From Hydrogenovibrio kuenenii DSM 12350 (lineage in GTDB: Bacteria > Pseudomonadota > Gammaproteobacteria > Thiomicrospirales > Thiomicrospiraceae), in contig NZ_JAGP01000001.1 of NCBI RefSeq assembly GCF_000526715.1, positions 1,984,001 to 2,048,000 of the forward strand: a stretch of DNA of 64,000 nucleotides, given 5' to 3'. A model generated the notes under the pieces. That model was given only the letters and a program-made list of their open reading frames with translations. It did no database searches and had not been told where the DNA came from. A program made the translations under genes and the position numbers. Positions 8,154 to 17,798 of this stretch are shown here, one piece after another. The first letter of the stretch is position 1. Every line of letters starts with the position of its first letter.

Positions 8154-8939
8154 TCAGGATGCGACGTTCTTCTGTTCTTGTGCCGTAAGCCATTGCTCAT
8201 CCTGCAATTTTTCGAAGTAGTAATGACTCAGTAAAATCACAGCCAGAACAGGCGCAAAGAAACTCATGACAGGAAAGATGCTAACTGAGTAGAGAATTCC
8301 CATCGGAATTGAAGAAGGCCAATCAGTGATGGACTTAACTTTTTCGAAAGCTTCTTTTGGCAAAATCACTTGCCCCACATCCATTACGATGGCATAACGG
8401 AAAAAGATAAAACCGATCAGCCAGAACCAGACAACATTAATCAATGGAATGAATAATAATGGAAAGGTCACCAACAATAACAATATCATCAGCAAACCGA
8501 ATTTAACCAGTGCCCAAACCATACCCAGTATTGAACCATGACCTTCGTAGTGCAAATGACTATAGTGACTTTTATGCACAGCTTTAACCAGTGAATCGGT
8601 CATAAACCCGGTAATAATCATGGCAAACAACAACACCAAATAGCTACCGAGAACAATCCCCAACAACCCAGCTATAACAGCAACGGCAACCCCAATGAAC
8701 CAGAGGACTAAGCCACCAATAACCGGAATCGCGCCAATGGTTTGCTCTGCATGCACATGCCAGGTTTCAAAATCCTGAACCATTGGACTTTGGGTGACAA
8801 AATCACTGGTAAGAAAAATACCGAACAAGCCGTACCCCAACAAGGACACCAAAACCAAACCTATAAAAAACGGCATGAACAATCGAATCAAAATGGCAGG
8901 ATTTTTTAAATCCAATAGGGTTTTTATAATTAAAGACAT
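8154..8939 (-). CDS. EI24-domain (CysZ-like) inner-membrane protein
   Basis: A 261-residue membrane protein of the EI24/CysZ family, some members of which carry sulfate. Hydrophobic segments lie at about residues 15-45, 70-110, 140-185 and 210-240, in the four-helix arrangement with hairpin helices seen in CysZ. Motifs such as LLVTFPLLFIPLINVVWFWL, VKFGLLMILLLL and the central loop after SLVKAVHKS fit. The length is close to E. coli CysZ (253 residues). No cysteine biosynthesis gene is adjacent, so sulfate transport is only possible, not shown. Confidence 0.75.
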   Translation of the reverse strand: MSLIIKTLLDLKNPAILIRLFMPFFIGLVLVSLLGYGLFGIFLTSDFVTQSPMVQDFETWHVHAEQTIGAIPVIGGLVLWFIGVAVAVIAGLLGIVLGSYLVLLFAMIITGFMTDSLVKAVHKSHYSHLHYEGHGSILGMVWALVKFGLLMILLLLVTFPLLFIPLINVVWFWLIGFIFFRYAIVMDVGQVILPKEAFEKVKSITDWPSSIPMGILYSVSIFPVMSFFAPVLAVILLSHYYFEKLQDEQWLTAQEQKNVAS

Positions 8940-9010
8940 GATTTAGCGACCGTTAGAGAGGTTAAAAGATTGAAGTACACGAATCCACCTCAATGAATTC
9001 GTGTTAGAAC

Positions 9011-10381
9011 TTATTTAATCCAAATGGTTTTAATATTAGTAAACTCGCGAATACCGTGTTCAGAAAGCTCACGCCCGTAACCGGAGTTTTTCACACCACC
9101 GAATGGCAACCTCGGGTCTGAGAAGGTAATACTATTGATATAAGTTGCACCAGACTCCATGCCTCTTGCCATTGTTTCAGCAGTAGCCATATCATTCGAC
9201 CAAATAGAGCCACCCAAACCAAAGTCCGTTGCGTTCGCCAACCCCAAAGCATGAGCTGGCTCAGTTGCTTTCAACACAATCGCTACCGGACCAAAAAACT
9301 CTTCATTAAACGCAGGCATATTACTGGAGATATTGGCAAGAATCGTCGGCGCATAATAACAACCGGGACGATCAAGCTGATACCCGCCCGTAACAATTTC
9401 CGCACCCAATTCTACCGAAGCCCTCACCTGAGCATGTAACTCATCAAGCAAATCTTGGCGTGCCATTGGCGCCAGACTGGTTTCTTTGTCCATCGGATCG
9501 CCAGCAATAAACTTATCTTCTATCGCAGCTTTAAATGCTTCGATAAACTCAGCATAAATCATCGAGTCAACAATAAAGCGCTTTGAAGAAATACAGCTTT
9601 GCCCCATATTCACAAAACGCCCTTTCACTGCACCTGCAACCGCCACTTTAATGTCGGCATCATCCATTACAATAAAGGCATCTGAACCACCGAGTTCAAG
9701 CACGGTTTTTTTCAACTCTTCACCAGCAATAGCTGCAACTTTGCGCCCAGCAGGTTCACTACCTGTCAGGCTAACAGACTTAACAGCAGGATGACGAATA
9801 ACAGATTCGACTTTATCCGCACCAATCATTAAAGTTGTAAACACGCCATCTGGATAGCCCGCTTTACGGAAAACTTCCTGAATAGCCAAGGCACATTGCG
9901 GCACATTGGAAGCGTGCTTTAAGAGCGCCATATTACCAGCGGTAACCGCAGGAACAGCAAAACGAAATACTTGCCAGAAAGGATAGTTCCAAGGCATCAC
10001 CCCCAGCACAACGCCTAATGGCAAATAGGCGACATAACTTTTAGATGCACCAGATTCGATAATTTCATCGGCCAGTTGAGCAGGTGCGTGCTCAGCATAG
10101 TAATCACACAACGTGGCGCATTTTTCAACTTCAGCTTGAGCTTCAGAATAAAGCTTCCCCATCTCTAGGGTAATCAACTCGGCTAAGACATCTTGGTCGT
10201 CTCTCAACACATCTGCCAATCGCTTTAATAAAAGACAGCGTTCTTCCATGGTTGTGAGTTTTGCCCAATCCCCAAACCCGTATCCTACTTGAGTCACCAC
10301 GTCATCTAAAGTGGCCTGATCCCAAGTATCAAATTCAGCAATCAGTTCTCCCGTCGCTGGGTTAGTTGATTTCATCGCCAT
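9011..10381 (-). CDS. Aldehyde dehydrogenase, succinate-semialdehyde type (Sad/YneI-like)
   Basis: A 456-residue NAD(P)-dependent aldehyde dehydrogenase. It matches the Sad/YneI subfamily throughout: INPATGE-like start (STNPATGELIAEF), PLGVVLGVMPWNYPFWQVFR, LLKHASNVPQCA, VLELGGSDAFIV with the general-base Glu, and the catalytic Cys in NMGQSCISSKRF. The C-terminal FGGVKNSGYGRELSEHGIREF is also typical. It would oxidise succinate semialdehyde to succinate or a related aldehyde to its acid. The ATG at 10381 has AAAGGA 8 bases upstream; GTG at 10384 is possible. It stands alone, so its metabolic source of aldehyde is unclear. Confidence 0.85.
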   Translation of the reverse strand: MAMKSTNPATGELIAEFDTWDQATLDDVVTQVGYGFGDWAKLTTMEERCLLLKRLADVLRDDQDVLAELITLEMGKLYSEAQAEVEKCATLCDYYAEHAPAQLADEIIESGASKSYVAYLPLGVVLGVMPWNYPFWQVFRFAVPAVTAGNMALLKHASNVPQCALAIQEVFRKAGYPDGVFTTLMIGADKVESVIRHPAVKSVSLTGSEPAGRKVAAIAGEELKKTVLELGGSDAFIVMDDADIKVAVAGAVKGRFVNMGQSCISSKRFIVDSMIYAEFIEAFKAAIEDKFIAGDPMDKETSLAPMARQDLLDELHAQVRASVELGAEIVTGGYQLDRPGCYYAPTILANISSNMPAFNEEFFGPVAIVLKATEPAHALGLANATDFGLGGSIWSNDMATAETMARGMESGATYINSITFSDPRLPFGGVKNSGYGRELSEHGIREFTNIKTIWIK

Positions 10382-10437
10382 CACTCATATCCTTTTGTCA
10401 CTGGCTTCATAAATTAAACCTTACTCCTGTCTAGCCT

Positions 10438-11637
10438 TTAATGTGCAATTGCTTCTTGCGCCCAAGCAGATGAAGTTAAATAAATATTACCAATCTCAGA
10501 AATACCTAAATTTTCATACCTTAAATCAGCATATTTTTCGCTAGTACATTCTAAGTTATGCAAAACTTCCAAGGCTTTACCCATTAGACCTCTTTTATCC
10601 ACCAATGCAGTTTTGATGGTGCCTGATAATGGCATTTCATCAACAACATATTGAATTGGGGTGCGGAAAAACGCACCAAGAGAAGAAAGTAATCCCACCA
10701 AGAAGTAACTATCTTTTTCCGAGTTGTGTCCAGATTTCTCTGCTAAAAGCTCACAGAAGCGTGCGCGAATCAATGAAGTCACCAACAACTCTTGTGGCGC
10801 ATCGCCCATATCCGCCAACAACAACATATTGACCCAGAACTTCAAACGTTTCAGCCCCATATACTTCAGCGCGTCTGAAATAGATTCAACACGAACGGGA
10901 ATCATCGTCATTGGGTTATTCACCGCTATAAGCAACTTGTGGCTCAAAGCAACATCCTGACTCAGAATTTCAGACAACTGATGGTAATCAGTTAAAGGAT
11001 CATTGATTTTCGCCATTAACTGCAACAGGTTCAGTTTATTTCCGGTTAACTTCTCACCGTTAATAATGACAGGGTTGGTAAAAAAGTGTCCTTGAAAATA
11101 ATCAAATCCAAGTTTTTTCAAATAGTGGAACATTTCTTCTGTTTCCACTCTTTCCGCAATGACTTTTACACCTTTTTCATGCAGGTCCTGAATCATACGT
11201 TTCAGCTTAATTTCTGTATGAGCTTCATTATCAATCTTGGCAAAATCACTGATAGAAGCTAGCTTAATGCTAGAGTCATCTTCGATATAGTCATCCAACG
11301 CAATCGATGACCCGGTACCTTTCAACTCTTTAAGGCGTTGCAAAATATCAACATCATGATTCACATTATTTGGTATTTCCAACACCAGAGTTTCACCTTC
11401 CTCAAACACTGGCAAGTGTTCGGAAGCAATCAATTCTTTTGGTAGCGCCATCATGGCGGCATGCTTACCAACAATCGACTGAAACCCTATCTCGGCTTCC
11501 GTTTTTTTCAGCAACTCTTCCGTAGCTTCAATTGTTTGCTTGCTAGGATTCATTCCTTGATGAAACTGTAATTCGTAGGCAAAAACTTCCATATTTCTGT
11601 CTAAAATTGGTTGGCGTCCAATAAATACTTCAGACAT
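10438..11637 (-). CDS. EAL-HDOD signalling protein, EAL domain probably inactive
   Basis: A 399-residue cytoplasmic protein with an N-terminal EAL-like domain (about residues 1-200) and a C-terminal HDOD domain (about 200-385). The opening VFIGRQPILDRNMEVFAYEL is the hallmark of the YuxH/EAL-HDOD family. In place of the EAL signature it reads YELQFHQG, and several catalytic acids appear missing, so c-di-GMP hydrolysis is unlikely; VIAERVET and FQGHFF remain. Such proteins usually act as regulators of motility or signalling. The start at 11637 has AGGA 6 bases upstream. It is separated from pyrC by 212 bases. Confidence 0.85.
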   Translation of the reverse strand: MSEVFIGRQPILDRNMEVFAYELQFHQGMNPSKQTIEATEELLKKTEAEIGFQSIVGKHAAMMALPKELIASEHLPVFEEGETLVLEIPNNVNHDVDILQRLKELKGTGSSIALDDYIEDDSSIKLASISDFAKIDNEAHTEIKLKRMIQDLHEKGVKVIAERVETEEMFHYLKKLGFDYFQGHFFTNPVIINGEKLTGNKLNLLQLMAKINDPLTDYHQLSEILSQDVALSHKLLIAVNNPMTMIPVRVESISDALKYMGLKRLKFWVNMLLLADMGDAPQELLVTSLIRARFCELLAEKSGHNSEKDSYFLVGLLSSLGAFFRTPIQYVVDEMPLSGTIKTALVDKRGLMGKALEVLHNLECTSEKYADLRYENLGISEIGNIYLTSSAWAQEAIAH

Positions 11638-11849
11638 AGCTTTTCCTGTCATTTTTTTGTTAAGCGTTATTCCAAATCAACTCAGCTTGGAAGTGCGATT
11701 GTATCGCGATTTAAGCCAAACTTTACCGCCGCCCTCCAAGGAAAGCAAGTAAAAATACCCAACTTCCTGTCAGGAAATTCTCAATCTATGGAAGAGAATG
11801 TTTCTATAAATGGTTATCTATCAGCTACAGCATTTTATTTTTCAAGACA

Positions 11850-13181
11850 TTAACGATTGAAACGTAATCTTTGCCCAGGGGTAAAGTCTGAGAATTTACC
11901 TTGGTAATATTTCAACTTACCATTAACAATCGTACCTTCTATTGAAGATTTGAATTCATGACCTTCCCACGGTGACCAACCACATTTGTAAAGAACGTCT
12001 TCACGTTTATCAACATGTGGCTTATTCATATCAACCAGCACCAAATCTGCTGCATAACCTTCTCTGATGAAGCCACGGTTGTCGATTTGATAGCGAATCG
12101 CCACGTTGTGCGCAATTTTTTCCACAACCAGAGGCAAATCAAACACGCCTTGGTGAACTAAGTCTAGCAATGCTGTAAGAGACTGCTGAACCTGAGGCAG
12201 ACCTGCAGGTGCGTTGAAATAAGTATTCTGTTTTTCTTCCCATGTATGTGGAGCATGATCTGTGGCGATAATATCAATACGTCCTTCTCTAACGGCCTGG
12301 CGAATCGCGTCTCGGTCAGATGCTTTCTTAACCGCTGGATTACACTTAATAAGGCTGCCTTTTGCCTCATAGTCTTCATCTGTAAACCACAAATGATGAA
12401 CACAGGCTTCAGCTGTGATTTTCTTACCCTTAACTGGGCCTGGCTCAAACAACGCCATTTCATCTGCCGTTGTTAGGTGTAATACATGTAAGTCAGCACC
12501 TGTTTTTTTAGCTAGGTCTACCGCAAAAGAAGAGGACTTATAGCAGGCTTCACGACAACGAATGTCAGGATGATAAATCATAGGCACATCTTCACCGTAT
12601 TTCTCACGATAAATCTCTTCCTGTGCTTTAATCATCGGTGTATCTTCGCAGTGCGTGGTAATCAAAGTCGGGCTGTGGGTAAAAATATCGGTCAGCGCTT
12701 GCTCACGATCAACCAACATATTTCCGGTTGAAGCACCCATGAAAATTTTAACGCCGCAAGTTCCCGTTGGATCCAATGCTTTAACTTCTTCAATATTGTC
12801 GTTGGTTGCACCCAAGTAAAAAGAGTAGTTCACCCAAGCAACCTGACTGGCATGCTGATATTTTGCTTCCAAATTTTCTATGGTTGTCGTGGTAGGCCTA
12901 ACATTTGGCATATCCATAAAAGAAGTGGTTCCACCGGCCAAAGCAGCCTTGGACTCGGTAGCAATAGAACCTTTTTCCGTTACCCCAGGGTCACGAAAAT
13001 GCACTTGATCATCAATAAACCCTGGCAACAAATGAAGTCCCTTTGCATCAATAACTTGATCCGCTTTTTCATCCAGTTGTGGTGAGATTTTTTCAATAAT
13101 GCCATTTACTACCAGAACATCCGCTTCAAATATCTGACCTTCATTTACAACGGTTGCCTGTGTAATTAAAATGCGACTCAT
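11850..13181 (-). CDS. pyrC: Dihydroorotase
   Basis: A 443-residue amidohydrolase catalysing ring closure of carbamoyl aspartate to dihydroorotate in pyrimidine synthesis. The start follows AAAGGAG. Features include LPGFIDDQVHFRDPGVTEKG, GGTTSFMDMPNVRPTTT, GVKIFMGASTGNMLV with the Lys that is normally carboxylated, THCEDTP, HVLHLTT and IIATDHAPHTWEEK. The first metal motif, usually D-x-H-x-H, reads D-D-Q-V-H, with Gln for the first His; one known dihydroorotase subfamily has this form. The gene is divergent from yidD. Hydantoinase-type activity is less likely because of the context-free but typical dihydroorotase motifs. Confidence 0.9.
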   Translation of the reverse strand: MSRILITQATVVNEGQIFEADVLVVNGIIEKISPQLDEKADQVIDAKGLHLLPGFIDDQVHFRDPGVTEKGSIATESKAALAGGTTSFMDMPNVRPTTTTIENLEAKYQHASQVAWVNYSFYLGATNDNIEEVKALDPTGTCGVKIFMGASTGNMLVDREQALTDIFTHSPTLITTHCEDTPMIKAQEEIYREKYGEDVPMIYHPDIRCREACYKSSSFAVDLAKKTGADLHVLHLTTADEMALFEPGPVKGKKITAEACVHHLWFTDEDYEAKGSLIKCNPAVKKASDRDAIRQAVREGRIDIIATDHAPHTWEEKQNTYFNAPAGLPQVQQSLTALLDLVHQGVFDLPLVVEKIAHNVAIRYQIDNRGFIREGYAADLVLVDMNKPHVDKREDVLYKCGWSPWEGHEFKSSIEGTIVNGKLKYYQGKFSDFTPGQRLRFNR

Positions 13182-13360
13182 TCATCACTCCTTTTAGAAA
13201 ATTGTTAGCAGCTAAATCAACACGAGAAATACTTGTTAAATTTTCGCGCTTTATTGTTTCGGTATTTTACCGTTTTACCTAAGACTTCGCAGACTGAACT
13301 GTACACCTTTGTGCAAATATCTTATGATTGGCAAGAACAACCATTCAAGTAGCAAACACA

Positions 13361-13669
13361 ATGAATCTGCTCAAACGGCTCTTAAAGTGGGTCTTTATCC
13401 TACCTATCAAATTTTACCAATGGTTTATTAGTCCGTTACTGGGTCCTAGGTGCCGTTTTTATCCAAGTTGCTCACACTATACGGTAGAAGCCATCGAGAA
13501 ACATGGAGTACTTTGTGGTTTATGGTTAGGTGTAAAACGTGTTAGCCGGTGCCACCCAGGAAGCGATGGTGGTGTAGACCCTGTCCCTGAACATGGATGC
13601 AGTTGCCAGCACCATCAAACCATCAACGACCATTCAAAAACAGAAACCAAAGACCATTCGCAGGAATAG
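13361..13669 (+). CDS. yidD: Membrane protein insertion efficiency factor YidD
   Basis: A 102-residue small membrane-associated protein that assists YidC-dependent insertion. The family core is complete: [32 protein letters not shown], with the conserved Cys residues of RCRFYPSCS and the later RCHPG. A His-rich tail follows ([14 protein letters not shown]). The ATG at 13361 is used; an upstream TTG at 13328 would add 11 residues but gives no better N-terminus. yidD often sits with rpmH-rnpA-yidC, but here it is alone beside pyrC. Confidence 0.92.
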   Translation: MNLLKRLLKWVFILPIKFYQWFISPLLGPRCRFYPSCSHYTVEAIEKHGVLCGLWLGVKRVSRCHPGSDGGVDPVPEHGCSCQHHQTINDHSKTETKDHSQE

Positions 13670-13920
13670 CACATTAGTTTCACATTGCTGTCACTTTAAT
13701 AAGCTATGCTTCTGCCGACAGACTCATTTTTTTGTTCGCGTCTTAAATAATACACTTAAATTCCAAGGTATCTATTTAAAGCAAGGCGAACAGGCGCTAA
13801 AATAGATAGATTAAACTCCATCCAATGACGGACATAGCAAGCGGAAAATAACGCTTAGTTTGATGCTTAAATGCTTGTCCTTAAAAGATATATAACCGGA
13901 AAAACTGACAAGGAATTTTT
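13670..13920 (+). other. Intergenic spacer upstream of ppk1
   Basis: No gene was recognised in this 251-base gap. It should hold the ppk1 promoter; the ribosome binding site AAGGAA lies just before the ATG at 13921. No clear palindrome or terminator was seen. Confidence 0.3.
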
Positions 13921-16053
13921 ATGCAAGGTGATGTTCAAGAAACACAACAAGACTATACGCCTTACATCAACAGAGAAAGAAGTCTTCTAGAGTTCAATCG
14001 TCGCGTATTGGCTCAAGCGAAAAACCCCGAAATTCCTTTATTGGAACGCTTAAAGTTCCTATGTATTTCCAGTAGCAATATGGATGAGTTTTTTGAAGTA
14101 CGCATGGCAAGTCTGTATGAAATTTCAACAGACCCTTCTGCGCGCACCAAACCAGATGGACAGCTTCCATCCCAAGTCATTACGACGCTTTCCGAAGTGA
14201 CTAAAGAAATCGTTTATGACCAATACAACACGCTAAATCACATTCTAATTCCTGAACTGGAAAAAGAGAATATTCGTTTTTTACGTCGCCGCCAATGGAA
14301 CGAGCAACAAAAAGAGTGGATCCGTCAGTTCTTCCTATCTTCTTTACAACCAGTTTTAAGCCCTATGGGGTTGGATCCATCACACCCTTTTCCAAGGCTG
14401 CTTAACAAAAGTTTGAACTTCATTGTTTCTCTGGAAGGGAAAGATGCTTTTGGCCGCTCCAATGGTTTGGCCATCGTACAAGTACCGCGCTCATTACCAC
14501 GTATCATTAAATTACCGCCTGAAGCAACTGACGGTGAAAACGACTTTGTTTTCTTATCTTCAGTTCTACACTCAAATGTATCCAACCTATTCCCAGGCAT
14601 GACCGTAACTGGATGTCACCAATTCCGCCTGACACGTAACACCAACCTCTTTATCGATGAAGAAGAAATAGACGATATTATGAGTGCATTGCAGGGTGAG
14701 CTATACAGCCGTGATTACGGTGGAGCCATTCGCTTAGAAGTATCGGATCAATGTCCAAAAAACATGTATCAGTTCTTACTTGACCAGTTCAAGATGACTG
14801 ATGACCAACTTTACCAAGTAGATGGTCCTGTAAACTTGATTCGTCTTAATTCTGTACCTGACTTAGCAAACCGTCCAGACCTATTATTCGGACCTTTTAC
14901 GCCTAGCATGGCAAAAACCAATCAAGCGAGCAAAAAAGGTGGGTTCAAACTTTTCACTCGTAAAAAAGAATCCGAATCAATGTTTGAACGCATTGCGCGC
15001 AAGGATGTACTACTCCACCATCCTTATGACTCCTTTGCGCCAGTCATTGACTTCTTATATGAAGCGGCAAAAGATCCGAGTGTTTTAGCTATCCGCATGA
15101 CGCTTTACCGTACTGGTGAAAAATCCGCCATTATTGATGCTTTGGAAAAAGCTGCGCGTGCAGGCAAGGAAGTGACTGCCGTTGTAGAACTACGTGCTCG
15201 CTTTGACGAAGATAACAACATCTTACAAGCGAACCGTTTACAGGATGCTGGGGTTAATGTGGTATATGGTGTTGTTGGCTATAAAACACATGCCAAAATG
15301 ATTTATATCGTACGCCGTGAAGACCATCAACTACGTCAATACGTTCATCTTGGAACAGGAAACTATCATCACATCACTTCTCGGTTCTATACCGACTTTG
15401 GTCTGTTGACAGCCAACCCAAAACTTACCAATGATGTGGCTAAAATTTTCCAACAACTCACCAGCCTAGGCGATACCAAAAACCTTGATAGCATATTGCA
15501 ATCTCCGTTCACGCTGCATACAGGCATGCTAGAGCGCATTGCAAGAGAAACTGAAAATGCACGTGAGGGACGTTCGGCAAGAATCATTGCCAAGATGAAT
15601 GGACTAGAAGAAAAACACATCATTGATGCGCTTTATGAAGCTTCAAATGCTGGGGTTAAAATCGACCTAATTGTACGCGGCATTTGCAGTTTACGTCCTG
15701 GTGTGCCGGGCATGTCTGAAAACATCACCGTAACAGGCGTTGTCGGGCGTTTTCTAGAACACCACCGTATCTACTATTTTGAAAACGCGAAAGGCTCTCC
15801 TGAACTCTACTGTTCAAGTGCAGACTGGATGAGACGAAACCTTTTATCTCGTGTTGAAACCTGCTTCCCAATTCTGGATAAAGACAACTTCCAACAGGTT
15901 TATACCGAAGGCTTGGCAATCTACCTAGAAGACAATGTTGGTTCTTGGGTTTTACAACCTGACGGTTGTTATCAACCCAAACCAAGACGCGAAGATGAAG
16001 TGGCATTTTCCGCACAACAATGGCTGATGGACAAATACGCCGACCAGGATTAA
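13921..16053 (+). CDS. ppk1: Polyphosphate kinase 1
   Basis: A 710-residue enzyme that reversibly builds inorganic polyphosphate from ATP. All four domains are present: an N-terminal helical region with YINRERSLLEFNRRVL and SSSNMDEFFEVR, a head domain, and two catalytic phospholipase D-like domains. The autophosphorylated His lies in VVGYKTHAKMIYI and the second catalytic His in FLEHHRIYYFEN. The length matches E. coli Ppk. The gene is followed in the same direction by ppx (155-base gap), so synthesis and degradation of polyphosphate are paired. A structured gap lies between them. Confidence 0.96.
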   Translation: MQGDVQETQQDYTPYINRERSLLEFNRRVLAQAKNPEIPLLERLKFLCISSSNMDEFFEVRMASLYEISTDPSARTKPDGQLPSQVITTLSEVTKEIVYDQYNTLNHILIPELEKENIRFLRRRQWNEQQKEWIRQFFLSSLQPVLSPMGLDPSHPFPRLLNKSLNFIVSLEGKDAFGRSNGLAIVQVPRSLPRIIKLPPEATDGENDFVFLSSVLHSNVSNLFPGMTVTGCHQFRLTRNTNLFIDEEEIDDIMSALQGELYSRDYGGAIRLEVSDQCPKNMYQFLLDQFKMTDDQLYQVDGPVNLIRLNSVPDLANRPDLLFGPFTPSMAKTNQASKKGGFKLFTRKKESESMFERIARKDVLLHHPYDSFAPVIDFLYEAAKDPSVLAIRMTLYRTGEKSAIIDALEKAARAGKEVTAVVELRARFDEDNNILQANRLQDAGVNVVYGVVGYKTHAKMIYIVRREDHQLRQYVHLGTGNYHHITSRFYTDFGLLTANPKLTNDVAKIFQQLTSLGDTKNLDSILQSPFTLHTGMLERIARETENAREGRSARIIAKMNGLEEKHIIDALYEASNAGVKIDLIVRGICSLRPGVPGMSENITVTGVVGRFLEHHRIYYFENAKGSPELYCSSADWMRRNLLSRVETCFPILDKDNFQQVYTEGLAIYLEDNVGSWVLQPDGCYQPKPRREDEVAFSAQQWLMDKYADQD

Positions 16054-16055
16054 TA

Positions 16056-16113
16056 AGTCGCCACCGCATATCTTTATGATTCGTAACGGGAAGATATTCT
16101 TCCCATTGCGACT
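16056..16113 (+). terminator. Nested stem-loop between ppk1 and ppx
   Basis: An outer AGTCGC / GCGACT pair (16056-16061 and 16108-16113) encloses a 7-bp perfect hairpin GGGAAGA / TCTTCCC (16088-16104). A moderately T-rich stretch follows. It may attenuate transcription into ppx or protect the ppk1 3' end. Confidence 0.45.
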
Positions 16114-16208
16114 CTCTATTTCTTAATCACGGTTTTCTCGCCGCTTAAGTCAAAAAGGCGTAAAATAGCGATTACTTTTTAACACCTTCTTTACTGATTA
16201 AAAAATTC

Positions 16209-17786
16209 ATGTCCGAAAAAGATGCTTTAAAAGCAAACTCTCCTCTAAATACTGCCACTGACGCAGCAACCGAAAATGATGCATCCGATGCTCAGCTTTA
16301 TGCTGCGATTGACTTAGGTTCCAACAGCTTTCACATGATTATCGCCAGAGATGTTGATGGACAAATGCAGGTTGTGGACAAGCACAAAGAAATGGTTCGC
16401 CTTCGCGGTGGGCTCGATGAGAATGGTTATTTAGATGAAGTCGCTTTTAACAATGCGATTGCCTGTTTGGAGCGCTTTGGACAATTATTGAAAGGCTTTC
16501 CTGAAGGTCATGTTCGCGCTGTCGGCACCAACACCTTGCGCAATGCCCGCAATAGCAAAGACTTCCTTAAACGTGCAAAAGAAGTGCTTGGCCACGAAAT
16601 TCAAATCATCGCAGGACAGGAAGAAGCACGTCTTATTTACCTAGGCGTAAGCCATGGTTTACCGAGTAGCGATGAGCAACGCCTTGTAATGGACATTGGC
16701 GGCGGCAGCACAGAATACATCATCGGTGTAGGGTTTGAGCAACGTCACCTAACCAGTACCGAAATGGGCTGCGTCAGTATCACACAACGTTTCTTTAAAA
16801 ATGATGAAGTATCCGAACGAGATATGCTTAATGCCATCAATACTTGTCGCCTTATTCTACGTCCGCATCATATGAACTTGACTCGTTTGGGTTGGGAAAC
16901 TGCCATAGGCGCGTCAGGAAGCATTAAGTCGATTGGTACATTGTTAAAAGAAAATGATTGGACAGACGGCGACATCACCCTAGACGGCATGCTCAAGCTA
17001 AAAGCTTTTCTGGTAGAGCATGAAACAATTTCTCAAGCCATTGAAGCCGGATTAAAAGGTTTAAAAAGCGAACGTATTCCGGTTTTGTCAGGTGGTTTAG
17101 CGATCTTAATTGCAACCTTCCTTGAGCTTGGTATCGACAGTATGCAAGTATCTGCAAATGCTCTGAGAGAAGGCCTTATCTTTGACACCCTTGGCCGTCT
17201 ATATGAAGCAGATGTACGGGAAACTACCGTTGCCAATATGCAAAACTGGCTGAAAATAGATACCACTCAAGCGCAAAAAGTTGCCAACACTGCCGTTAAC
17301 TTTTACCAACAAATACATAAACAATGGAATTTGGATGATGACAGTTATGATTATCCAAAACTATTGAAATGGGCTGCACAACTGCACGAAGCTGGAATCG
17401 CAATCAGCTATAAGCGTTACCGACATCACTCGGCTTACTTAGTGGAAAACTCTGAACTGGCTGGGTTTACGCAACAAGAAAAAATCATGTTGACTGCCAT
17501 GCTACTCAATCATCGAGGAAAGTTCTTTAAAGAGCCTTTTGAAGCACTTCCTGCTCCTCACAATGACAAACTTATTAACCTAACGGTATTATTGCGACTG
17601 GCGGTGCGAATTCACCGTGGGCGAGATATGGAAGCGGCCAACATTGAATTAAGTTTGATCGATAACAGCGAATTAAACTTGGTCTTTGAACCGGATTGGC
17701 TTGTTCAACATCCTCTGACCCAACTTGACCTTGAAATTGAAGCTGAGCGCCTAAAAGCAATGGACTTCACACTCACCTTTGAGTAA
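16209..17786 (+). CDS. ppx: Exopolyphosphatase (Ppx/GppA family)
   Basis: A 525-residue Ppx/GppA phosphatase that would release phosphate from polyphosphate or convert pppGpp to ppGpp. The N-terminal actin-like ATPase half carries AAIDLGSNSFHMIIARD, GTNTLRNARNSKDF, ISGQEEAR-like IIAGQEEARLIYLGV and the phosphate loop MDIGGGSTEYIIG. The C-terminal helical half includes AAQLHEAGIAISYKRYRHHSAYL, an HD-like region typical of full-length Ppx. It follows ppk1, which favours exopolyphosphatase over guanosine pentaphosphatase. A 9-bp hairpin overlaps its stop. Confidence 0.9.
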   Translation: MSEKDALKANSPLNTATDAATENDASDAQLYAAIDLGSNSFHMIIARDVDGQMQVVDKHKEMVRLRGGLDENGYLDEVAFNNAIACLERFGQLLKGFPEGHVRAVGTNTLRNARNSKDFLKRAKEVLGHEIQIIAGQEEARLIYLGVSHGLPSSDEQRLVMDIGGGSTEYIIGVGFEQRHLTSTEMGCVSITQRFFKNDEVSERDMLNAINTCRLILRPHHMNLTRLGWETAIGASGSIKSIGTLLKENDWTDGDITLDGMLKLKAFLVEHETISQAIEAGLKGLKSERIPVLSGGLAILIATFLELGIDSMQVSANALREGLIFDTLGRLYEADVRETTVANMQNWLKIDTTQAQKVANTAVNFYQQIHKQWNLDDDSYDYPKLLKWAAQLHEAGIAISYKRYRHHSAYLVENSELAGFTQQEKIMLTAMLLNHRGKFFKEPFEALPAPHNDKLINLTVLLRLAVRIHRGRDMEAANIELSLIDNSELNLVFEPDWLVQHPLTQLDLEIEAERLKAMDFTLTFE

Positions 17787-17798
17787 AACCTCAAAGGT
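17775..17798. terminator. Hairpin between convergent ppx and reductase genes
   Basis: A perfect 9-bp stem, ACCTTTGAG / CTCAAAGGT, with a 6-base loop lies over the ppx stop codon and just before the opposing gene's end. Only a short T-rich stretch follows, so it is a weak terminator candidate. Confidence 0.4.
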
